Shown in pieces: positions 1-5,162 of a stretch of DNA of 7,410 nucleotides. Numbering within the stretch: position 1 is the stretch's first letter; each line of letters opens with the position of its first letter. Source of the DNA: an uncultured Bacilli bacterium (GTDB taxonomy: Bacteria > Bacillota_I > Bacilli_A > RF39 > UBA660); NCBI GenBank assembly GCA_947853245.1, contig CANTWP010000016.1, positions 1 to 7,410 on the forward strand. The letters are read 5' to 3'. A program made the translations under genes and the position numbers. The notes beneath the pieces are model-generated. The model was not told the origin of the DNA and searched no databases. It saw only the letters and a list, made by a program, of their open reading frames with translations.

Positions 1-482
1 CTAAAGAATCTTTAGAAGAACAAATTAAAGAAAATATTAAAGCTCGTAAAGAAATGGATAATGAAAACGAATATGTTGATGCATTATTAGAAGAAGCTGC
101 TAAAGAAGTTGAAGTAGATATTCCAGATTGTATGATTAGTGAAGAACAAGATAGAATGATCAAACAATATGAACAAAATTTAAAAATGCAAGGATTAACT
201 ATTGACCAATTCTATAAATTTACTAATTCTGATGAAAATGCTTTAAAAGAACAAATGAAAGTAGAAGCAAATAAGAGAGTAACATTTAGATTAATGTTAG
301 AAGAAATAGTTAAACAAGAAAAGATCAAAATATCAGATGAAAAAGTTAATGAAGAAGCTGATGCGTTAGCAGAAAAATATCAAATGAAGAAAGACGAGTT
401 CTTAAAAGCATTTGGTGGACTTGATATGATTAAGTATGATTTAGAAATGCGTTCTGCTATAGATGTATTAAAAGGTGAGTAG
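1..482 (+). CDS. tig: Trigger factor, C-terminal part (5' end outside window)
   Basis: This is the C-terminal part of the ribosome-associated chaperone and peptidyl-prolyl isomerase trigger factor, which binds nascent chains at the exit tunnel. The reading frame is open from base 3 to the TAG at 480-482, so the true start lies upstream; the ATG at 54 is internal. The visible 159 residues are helical, charged and Lys/Glu-rich. They carry the order typical of the Trigger_C domain: a segment reading EVDIPDCMI, then a region with MQGLTIDQFYKFT, then KRVTFRLMLEEIVKQE, and near the end a helix ending in IDVLKGE. The ribosome-binding and PPIase domains are not in the window. The tail after the last helix is short compared with many homologues. 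The coding end overlaps its own terminator. The identification rests on family resemblance from memory and is firm. Confidence 0.95.
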   Translation, partial: KESLEEQIKENIKARKEMDNENEYVDALLEEAAKEVEVDIPDCMISEEQDRMIKQYEQNLKMQGLTIDQFYKFTNSDENALKEQMKVEANKRVTFRLMLEEIVKQEKIKISDEKVNEEADALAEKYQMKKDEFLKAFGGLDMIKYDLEMRSAIDVLKGE

Positions 483-496
483 ATCATCTTTTTTTT
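470..496 (+). terminator. Intrinsic terminator of tig, overlapping the stop codon
   Basis: AAAAGGTGA (470-478) pairs with TCATCTTTT (484-492), with one G-U pair at 475/487, closing a 5-nt loop (479-483). Uninterrupted T residues run from 489 to 496, followed by further T-rich sequence. The TAG stop (480-482) lies in the loop, so the 5' arm is coding sequence. Confidence 0.7.
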
Positions 497-519
497 ATCT
501 TTTTTATTTTTAAAAGTCG

Positions 520-548
520 TTGACTTTTGATGATAAATCTTATACAAT
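520..548 (+). promoter_or_regulatory. Sigma-A-type promoter of the first fibre-subunit gene
   Basis: A -35 box TTGACT (520-525) is followed after exactly 17 bases by a -10 box TACAAT (543-548). Transcription should start near 555, giving an untranslated leader of about 100 nt. The -35 box sits inside an inverted repeat, AAAAGTC (512-518) with GACTTTT (522-528). The same arrangement recurs 840 bases downstream ahead of the paralogue. Confidence 0.8.
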
Positions 549-559
549 TGTAAATATAA

Positions 560-626
560 GATAGGTGTTAGTCATACCTATAATATGCAGTAATCTTATG
601 GTTACATAACAGATTATATTTTTTTT
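560..626 (+). promoter_or_regulatory. Structured 5' leader of the first fibre-subunit gene
   Basis: Two hairpins lie between the promoter and the ribosome binding site. The first pairs ATAGGT (561-566) with ACCTAT (576-581). The second pairs TAATCT-TATG (591-600) with CATA-ac-AGATTA (605-616), and can be extended by AATA (582-585) with TATT (617-620), leaving TGCAG bulged. Eight T residues (619-626) follow, so the second hairpin resembles a weak intrinsic terminator upstream of the gene. The leader shares GATAGGT, CCTA, CAG and GATTRTATT blocks with the leader of the paralogue. It matches no riboswitch class I recognise. Its role could be attenuation or mRNA stabilisation; neither is shown. 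Confidence 0.55.
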
Positions 627-658
627 AAAGTTTAGTTTTATTAAAGGAGAATGAAAAA

Positions 659-1273
659 ATGAAAAATAATAAAGGTTTTAAAACAATAGCCGTTGTCGCT
701 ATAATTATTTCTGTAGTTTGTATAACAGTAGCATTCGCTGCGTTAAATTCATCTTTAACAATTTCTGGTACAGCTACAGTAACTTCTACAAATGCTTGGA
801 AAATATCTTTTACAGATGTTAAGAATTCTAATGTTACTGATGGCGCAGTTGTTAATACAGCACCATCAGCAACAACTCCTACTCCAAATTTAACTTGGGC
901 AGCAACTTTTAGTGCTCCAAAAGCAAGTTATACATTTACAGCAACTGTTACAAACGGAGGAACAATACCAGCTAAGTTAGAATCTGCTGCAAGTTATATT
1001 AATGCTTCTGGTGCAGCTAGTACAAGTTTTGATTATACTGTTACAATTGATGGAACTACAATCGATAATTATGGTGGTTATGTTTGGGCTGCTGGTGCAA
1101 GTAAAGATATCGTTGTAACTGTAATTTTTGATAAAGATGCACAATTATCTTCAGACGAATTAGATGATTTAAATACAGAAGTAGCAACATTTACATTAAA
1201 TTTACCATTTACGCAAGCAACTGATTCTGATGTAAGTGCAGCAACATCTGCTAACAAAATTTTTACAGCTTAA
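659..1273 (+). CDS. TasA/CalY-like SipW-dependent fibre subunit, paralogue 1
   Basis: This is a predicted secreted structural protein of the TasA/CalY (camelysin) type, which forms extracellular fibres in biofilm-forming Firmicutes. Residues 1-28 are a signal peptide: a short basic start (KNNKGFK), a hydrophobic core at about 9-27, then AFAAL. Cleavage is expected near A27/A28. The mature start SLTISGTATV, which is identical in the next gene, is the hallmark of SipW-cognate substrates. The mature part is Ala/Thr/Ser-rich, probably all-beta, and has no cysteine. Blocks shared with the paralogue are GTIPAKLE (101-108), DKDAQLSSDELDDLN (158-172) and ATFTLNLPFTQAT (176-188). The ribosome binding site AAAGGAGA (643-650) selects ATG 659; the ATG at 651 meets a stop after two codons. 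It has its own promoter and terminator. Membership of the SipW-dependent group is well supported; the fibre role is inferred. Confidence 0.82.
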   Translation: MKNNKGFKTIAVVAIIISVVCITVAFAALNSSLTISGTATVTSTNAWKISFTDVKNSNVTDGAVVNTAPSATTPTPNLTWAATFSAPKASYTFTATVTNGGTIPAKLESAASYINASGAASTSFDYTVTIDGTTIDNYGGYVWAAGASKDIVVTVIFDKDAQLSSDELDDLNTEVATFTLNLPFTQATDSDVSAATSANKIFTA

Positions 1274-1311
1274 TTGTACAAAATGGTACATTAATTTAAA
1301 TATAATCTGTC

Positions 1312-1340
1312 AAAAGCTCTTATTTGAGCTTTTTCTTTTT
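1312..1340 (+). terminator. Intrinsic terminator after fibre-subunit paralogue 1
   Basis: AAAAGCTC (1312-1319) pairs perfectly with GAGCTTTT (1326-1333) around a 6-nt loop, followed by a T-rich tail to 1340. It isolates the first subunit gene as a single-gene transcript. Confidence 0.85.
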
Positions 1341-1345
1341 CATTA

Positions 1346-1377
1346 TTTTGCAAAATCAGTTGACATTTTTGCAGAAA
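1346..1377 (+). promoter_or_regulatory. Repeated TTTTGCA motif flanking a -35 box
   Basis: TTTTGCAAAA (1346-1355, a perfect palindrome) and TTTTGCAGAAA (1367-1377) begin 21 bases apart, about two helical turns, and bracket the -35 box at 1360-1365. The spacing suits a dimeric or tandem-bound regulator. No such motif is visible ahead of the first paralogue. AT-rich chance is a real alternative. Confidence 0.3.
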
Positions 1378-1388
1378 TTATATAAAAT
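1360..1388 (+). promoter_or_regulatory. Sigma-A-type promoter of the second fibre-subunit gene
   Basis: A consensus -35 box TTGACA (1360-1365) is separated by 17 bases from TAAAAT (1383-1388). Transcription should start near 1395. Each element lies exactly 840 bases after its counterpart at 520-548, including the following GATAGGT (1400-1406 against 560-566). Confidence 0.85.
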
Positions 1389-1399
1389 TGTATATGTAT

Positions 1400-1464
1400 G
1401 ATAGGTAACGATATTGCGGTTTCCTAACAATACACAGACGGATTGTATTATAGGCATTATAATA
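1400..1464 (+). promoter_or_regulatory. Structured 5' leader of the second fibre-subunit gene
   Basis: The first hairpin pairs TAGG-t-AAC (1402-1409) with GTT-t-CCTA (1419-1426), with a T-T mismatch. This matches the position of the first hairpin in the upstream leader but differs in sequence. The second pairs AATACA (1429-1434) with TGTATT (1444-1449) and carries CAG in the loop. TATTATA (1446-1452) can instead pair with TATAATA (1458-1464), which would exclude the second hairpin because both use 1446-1449. No U-tract terminator is present here, unlike in leader 1. This is a candidate cis-regulatory RNA with no class I recognise. Confidence 0.5.
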
Positions 1465-1502
1465 GGTCAAAAATTTTAAAGTAAGAAGGAGAATTTAAAA
1501 AC

Positions 1503-2108
1503 ATGGAAAAAGACAGAAAATTTAGAGCATTAGCTATTGCAGCTATTTGCGTAGCAATCGTTGGTGTTTCAGTTGCTTATGCAGCTTTAACAGCTTCATT
1601 AACAATTAGTGGTACTGCTACAGTATCAACAGCAGACGCTTGGAAAATACAATGGACTGCAGTTGGAGAACCAACTAAATCAGCAGCTGTATCATTTGGA
1701 GATGCAGATGCTGGTAAACCTAAAATTGGTTCAGGAAACCAAAATATTACTTGGACTGCAACATTCGGCGCTCCAAAAACAAATTTAACTTTCACAGCTA
1801 CATTTACTAACTCAGGAACAATCCCTGCTAAGTTAGAGCCAGGAACTTATGTAAATGCTACTGGAGATGCAAGTTCAAATTTTGAGTATGCTGTAAAAAT
1901 TGGTGCGGATGATATTGCTTCAAAATCTGGAAATATCCTACAACCTGGAAAATCTGTAACAGTAACAGTAACAGTTGATTTTGATAAAACAGGAACTTTA
2001 ACAGATGAACAATTAGAAGAACTTAATACAAAAACAGCTACATTCACTTTAAACTTACCTTGGACTCAAGCTACAGATACTGAAGTAGAAAGTGGAACTA
2101 AGTTCTAG
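1503..2108 (+). CDS. TasA/CalY-like SipW-dependent fibre subunit, paralogue 2
   Basis: This is the second predicted SipW-processed extracellular structural protein, a tandem paralogue of the upstream gene. The signal peptide has a charged start (MEKDRKFR), a hydrophobic core at about 9-27 and the AYAAL junction. Cleavage is expected near A27/A28, and the mature part begins with the same SLTISGTATV strand. Conserved blocks are AWKIQW (46-51), TNSGTIPAKLE (102-112), DKTGTLTDEQLEELN (161-175) and TATFTLNLPWTQAT (178-191). The mature part lacks cysteine. Differences from paralogue 1 cluster at residues 52-85, a likely surface loop, and in the shorter C-terminal tail. The ribosome binding site AAGGAG (1486-1491) precedes ATG 1503. 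Its own strong promoter suggests high and possibly independent expression. Whether one copy is major and the other minor cannot be told from sequence. Confidence 0.82.
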   Translation: MEKDRKFRALAIAAICVAIVGVSVAYAALTASLTISGTATVSTADAWKIQWTAVGEPTKSAAVSFGDADAGKPKIGSGNQNITWTATFGAPKTNLTFTATFTNSGTIPAKLEPGTYVNATGDASSNFEYAVKIGADDIASKSGNILQPGKSVTVTVTVDFDKTGTLTDEQLEELNTKTATFTLNLPWTQATDTEVESGTKF

Positions 2109-2162
2109 AAATTAATTAATTTTTGATACTTATAATATAATCCTATTTATGATAGTGATGTT

Positions 2163-2186
2163 GAGCAAAAGGAATTCCTTTTGCTC
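2163..2186 (+). terminator. Perfect 10-bp hairpin without a U-tract, between subunit 2 and the signal peptidase
   Basis: GAGCAAAAGG (2163-2172) and CCTTTTGCTC (2177-2186) flank AATT, so the whole 24-base element is palindromic. The following bases are TCGTTACAA and not a T-run. It is therefore either a leaky terminator or a stabilising or processing hairpin, allowing limited read-through from the strongly expressed subunit gene into the signal peptidase gene. No convincing promoter is visible between 2109 and 2238. Confidence 0.5.
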
Positions 2187-2238
2187 TCGTTACAATTATG
2201 TATGTATTTAATACAAAAATATTAAAAGTGGTGATATA

Positions 2239-3381
2239 ATGAGGAAAAACATAAAGGCTTATATAATGCAGTTATTGATCGCAGTTATGATTTTATTTAA
2301 TATTTTTGTATTAAATACATATCAAATGAATCCTTGGTATTCAGCGTTAGCTTGGTTAGCATTGGGCATTGTAGCATATTTCTTATTTGGTTTAAGAAAT
2401 AGAGTGCCAGCCAAATTTGTTGATATCATGCAGTTGGTATTTATTTATTGTATGGGTTATGAACTTATTACATATCTTTCTGGTTTGATTTTAGGATTTG
2501 TTCGAAGTCCTTATTCTATGCAGATCACAATGATAATTAAGAATATTGCTCCATTCTTGGTTATGATTGTTGCTCAAGAAGTTCTAAGATTTGCAGTAAT
2601 ATCAAGATATAAGAAAGATAAGTGGGTAATTGTTTCTATAACTTTAGCTATTATATTATTTGAAGTATTTTATGGAATCGGTGCCTATGATTTAAGTTCG
2701 GCTTCTGAAATAGTCAAAATGCTGACTATATTGGTAGGTGGAACAATTACTAAAAACTGTCTATGTTCTTATCTTGTTTATAGAGCTGATTATAAACCGT
2801 CTATTTTATATAGATGTATATTCGAATTGATTATTTATGTTGTTCCAATATATCCAAATTTAGGAGAATATATTGAAGCAATGGTAGCTATGATTTTCCC
2901 TGTTTTACTTATGGTATCGATAATAGCTTTGTTCGAAAAAAAACAGTATCGTAAACCCAAGAAAAACTTATGGGAGATGCTTATTTTATGGGTTCCAGCA
3001 ATAGTTGTGATGCTGTTTATTGTAGCTTTACAAACAGGGGTATTTAAGTATCGTACAATGGCGATTGGTTCTCAGTCTATGTATCCGAACATTAGTAAAG
3101 GAGATGTTGTGGTAATTGAGCAATACAATACTGATGAGGAATACAGAAGTATTGTTGAAGGGGAAGTTTTGGTATTTAAACATGATGGTATCATTATTGT
3201 TCACAGAGTAACTAAAGTTTCAGAAAGAGATGGTAGATTGGTATTTAATACCAAAGGTGACAACAATAACACTGCAGATTCTTATGATATAGATCAATCT
3301 CAAGTTATTGGTGTTGCAAGATTTAAAATACCATTTATCGGAGCCCCATCTGTATGGTTAAGTGAAACAATAAACGGCTAG
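2239..3381 (+). CDS. sipW: SipW-type (ER-type Ser/His) signal peptidase I with multi-spanning N-terminal region
   Basis: This predicted membrane signal peptidase (family S26) should cleave the signal peptides of the two upstream fibre subunits. The catalytic part is residues 268-380. The nucleophile is S280 in GSQSMYPNISKGDVV. H322 in IVHRV stands where the common bacterial enzymes have Lys, which marks the SipW/ER type. D341 and D347 lie in TKGDNNNTADS. Classical SipW is about 190 residues with one or two membrane segments. This protein has about 245 extra N-terminal residues with roughly eight or nine predicted hydrophobic segments (about 8-27, 33-52, 60-88, 97-121, 129-148, 160-181, 190-205, 213-232, 246-267). 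The last of these leads into the peptidase domain. I recognise no named domain in that extension. GTGGTGA (2229-2235) precedes ATG 2239. The gene is probably cotranscribed with the DUF5305-like gene 14 nt downstream. Confidence 0.88.
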   Translation: MRKNIKAYIMQLLIAVMILFNIFVLNTYQMNPWYSALAWLALGIVAYFLFGLRNRVPAKFVDIMQLVFIYCMGYELITYLSGLILGFVRSPYSMQITMIIKNIAPFLVMIVAQEVLRFAVISRYKKDKWVIVSITLAIILFEVFYGIGAYDLSSASEIVKMLTILVGGTITKNCLCSYLVYRADYKPSILYRCIFELIIYVVPIYPNLGEYIEAMVAMIFPVLLMVSIIALFEKKQYRKPKKNLWEMLILWVPAIVVMLFIVALQTGVFKYRTMAIGSQSMYPNISKGDVVVIEQYNTDEEYRSIVEGEVLVFKHDGIIIVHRVTKVSERDGRLVFNTKGDNNNTADSYDIDQSQVIGVARFKIPFIGAPSVWLSETING

Positions 3382-3395
3382 AAAGGAATGTATTT

Positions 3396-4595
3396 ATGAG
3401 TAATGAAAGTAAGGAAAATAGTTTAATATCAAAATCTGAAGAACAAGAAAAAGTTATAGTAATTAATAACAATGAAAATAATAATAATTCTAAGAATAGC
3501 AATAGCTCAAAAAAAAGTGTTCTTAAGAAAACCATTTATGTTGATACACCACTTAGAATATTTGTCATAGCAGGATTTATTGTTATTTTTGCTTTTCTTT
3601 CTCTAATCTTTTTAAAGAAAGGATTAGAAACAAAAACTTATAGTAGTATTTACTATATTGAAAGAAGTAATTTGGATTATCGTGTTTATTTAAAAGAAAA
3701 TCCATATTTTACTGAACCTTATTTGGAAAAAGGGAGACAATATATTGCAAGTTTAATTGATTATATTGATGTTGATTTCAATTATGATTTTAATGCATCT
3801 GATTTTATGAATTTGCAATATAGATATTTAATTAAAGCAGATGTAACAGTATATGAAAAAGGGGACACATCAAAGATTCTTTATAAAACGTCAGATACTT
3901 TAGTACCAGAAAAATCTTTACAATATACTGGCGCAAATGTATATACAATTAGAGAAAACTTAAAAGTAAATTATGCAAAATATAATGATATTGTTTCATC
4001 ATTTAAGAAAGATTATTCTTTGGCACTAGAGAGTCAATTAAAGGTCACATTATATGTGTTTATGAATGGTCAATATGATGATATTAAACAACCTATTTCT
4101 TCATCTCAGACCTTAGCATTATCTATTCCTTTAACAGAACAAACAATAAATATTGGAGTAAATTTAAAAGATTTAAATGAAGCTTCTGTTGTAGAAGAAT
4201 TCTCTAACGTTGAAACTATAAATATTGTATTCTTTGTATTATTTGGAATTTCTCTTGTACTTGCTTTGGTAGCAACTGTTAAATTAGTAAGATTCTTAAA
4301 TAAAATTAAAACTAAGGGTACAGAATATGATCGTATTTTAGCAACTATCTTAAAAGATTATGAAGGTATAGTAGCACGTGTTAAGAAAGTTCCAGATTTT
4401 AATGGACGCACTGTTATTGAACTAGAAAGTTTTGATGAAATTCTTGATATAAGTGAGAAATTGGATAAACCAATATTATTTATTGAAATGCATAAACATC
4501 AAAAAAGTTGGTTCTTAGTTGTTAATCATAATGAAATATATAAATATGCTTTAAAACTAGTTGATGTAGATAAAGCTAGTAACGAAAAGAAATAA
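3396..4595 (+). CDS. DUF5305-like membrane protein with an extracellular domain
   Basis: No biochemical function is known to me for this family, whose members occur in Firmicutes and archaea near signal-peptidase and secreted-protein genes. Layout: an Asn/Ser-rich cytoplasmic tail with low complexity at 24-40, membrane segment 53-73, an outer domain of about 200 residues (76-274), membrane segment 275-298, and a cytoplasmic domain (308-399). The start of the outer domain, YRVYLKENPYF then IDVDFNYDF, fits DUF5305. The cytoplasmic stretch TVIELESFDEILDISEKL (339-356), followed by SWFLVV and YKYAL, resembles the family's C-terminal module. The ribosome binding site AAAGGA (3382-3387) follows the signal peptidase stop directly, so the two are likely coexpressed. 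Plausible jobs are fibre anchoring, assembly or sensing; these are inferences from context. The family name is from memory and should be verified. Confidence 0.7.
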   Translation: MSNESKENSLISKSEEQEKVIVINNNENNNNSKNSNSSKKSVLKKTIYVDTPLRIFVIAGFIVIFAFLSLIFLKKGLETKTYSSIYYIERSNLDYRVYLKENPYFTEPYLEKGRQYIASLIDYIDVDFNYDFNASDFMNLQYRYLIKADVTVYEKGDTSKILYKTSDTLVPEKSLQYTGANVYTIRENLKVNYAKYNDIVSSFKKDYSLALESQLKVTLYVFMNGQYDDIKQPISSSQTLALSIPLTEQTINIGVNLKDLNEASVVEEFSNVETINIVFFVLFGISLVLALVATVKLVRFLNKIKTKGTEYDRILATILKDYEGIVARVKKVPDFNGRTVIELESFDEILDISEKLDKPILFIEMHKHQKSWFLVVNHNEIYKYALKLVDVDKASNEKK

Positions 4596-4612
4596 TATAT
4601 ATTAATACATAT

Positions 4613-4639
4613 AAACTGCAGTAATGCAGTTTTTTGTTT
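4613..4639 (+). terminator. Intrinsic terminator closing the fibre module
   Basis: AAACTGCA (4613-4620) pairs with TGCAGTTT (4625-4632) around a GTAA tetraloop (GNRA type). The T-run 4630-4635 and a further TTT follow. It separates the signal peptidase/DUF5305 transcript from the next gene. Confidence 0.85.
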
Positions 4640-4660
4640 CATATTTTACTTCTTAAAACA

Positions 4661-4690
4661 TTGATAAAATAGTTAATTTTGTAATAACAT
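4661..4690 (+). promoter_or_regulatory. Possible promoter giving a leaderless mRNA
   Basis: TTGATA (4661-4666) is followed by TAATAA (4682-4687, spacer 15) or TAACAT (4685-4690, spacer 18). Either -10 box would place the transcript start at about 4694-4697, on the ATG at 4696. A perfect TATAAT (4690-4695) abuts the ATG but would start transcription inside the gene. Confidence 0.35.
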
Positions 4691-4695
4691 ATAAT

Positions 4696-5073
4696 ATGGA
4701 TGATAAATTAGATAGATTAGAAGATATACGAATAGAAAACTTTGTCTGGGTTATATATATAGGTATTATAATATTAAGTTGGTATGCTAATAGTAAAGAA
4801 AAAAAGTTTATTTTATATAATGATGAAAAAAGTAGAAAAGAATATCAAAATTGTATGATATTAATTTTTTTAATTTTAATTATTGTCTACTATTATTTTG
4901 TAAATGATAGTTATGAAGATATAACTAAATTAAATAATTATGATTCAGATAAAAAGAAAATACTTACATATGCTTCATTTATAGGTTCTTTATTAATCTT
5001 AATTAGTGGTCTTATATTCTTATCGATTGCTATAGCTGATGATAATATCGATACTGAAATTGCTTTTAATTAA
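4696..5073 (+). CDS. Three-helix membrane protein of unknown function
   Basis: I do not recognise a characterised family for this 125-residue protein. It starts with a charged segment (MDDKLDRLEDIRIEN) and has hydrophobic stretches at about 16-34, 53-69 and 89-112. A Lys/Glu/Asn-rich loop lies between the first two, and the tail is short and acidic, ending in EIAFN. Similar small membrane proteins ending in ELAFN or EIAFN seem familiar from other low-G+C Firmicutes, but that is recollection only. The start is ATG 4696 because no other ATG, GTG or TTG occurs in frame before residue 53, and an upstream in-frame stop is at 4654-4656. No Shine-Dalgarno sequence precedes the ATG, in contrast to every other gene here. 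It is isolated from the fibre module by a terminator and from rnhB by 89 bases. Codon use matches the neighbours. Confidence 0.65.
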   Translation: MDDKLDRLEDIRIENFVWVIYIGIIILSWYANSKEKKFILYNDEKSRKEYQNCMILIFLILIIVYYYFVNDSYEDITKLNNYDSDKKKILTYASFIGSLLILISGLIFLSIAIADDNIDTEIAFN

Positions 5074-5140
5074 TTTGTAATTTATGCATTTTTATATAGT
5101 TTTGTCTAGCTTTTCGCTATACTTTATGGACATTTTGGTG

Positions 5141-5146
5141 TATAAT
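5141..5146 (+). promoter_or_regulatory. -10 box of the rnhB operon promoter
   Basis: A perfect TATAAT (5141-5146) lies 16 bases before the rnhB ATG, implying a leader of about 9-10 nt that begins at the GAGGTAA ribosome binding site. No convincing -35 box is seen at a spacing of 16-18 bases. Confidence 0.4.
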
Positions 5147-5162
5147 GTTTTCGAGGTAACAT

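Noticed and set aside
555..650. c-di-GMP riboswitch ahead of a biofilm-type gene
   Set aside because: The expected conserved core of c-di-GMP-I or II aptamers is not visible in either leader; the leader is reported only as an unclassified structured RNA.
1577..2047. Open frames on the minus strand opposite fibre subunit 2 (about 66-72 codons)
   Set aside because: They mirror the Ala/Thr-rich codon pattern of the real gene, have no matching ribosome binding site or promoter and encode no recognisable protein.
2123..2153. TTGATA with TATGAT as a promoter for the signal peptidase gene
   Set aside because: The spacer is 19 bases and the boxes are weak; AT-rich DNA offers many such matches, so it was not listed as a feature.
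2500..2610. CPBP/CAAX-like protease motif in the signal peptidase extension (QEVLRF near residue 113)
   Set aside because: The required EExxxR pair is missing (only one Glu) and the other CPBP motifs are not seen.
3335..3535. Minus-strand open frame rich in Leu/Phe spanning the peptidase/DUF5305 junction
   Set aside because: The hydrophobic composition is the complement of the Lys/Asn/Ser-rich start of the DUF5305-like gene; there are no initiation signals.
5090..5130. Terminator after the three-helix membrane protein (TAGC/GCTA around 5107-5120)
   Set aside because: The stem is only about four pairs plus a mismatch and no T-run follows.
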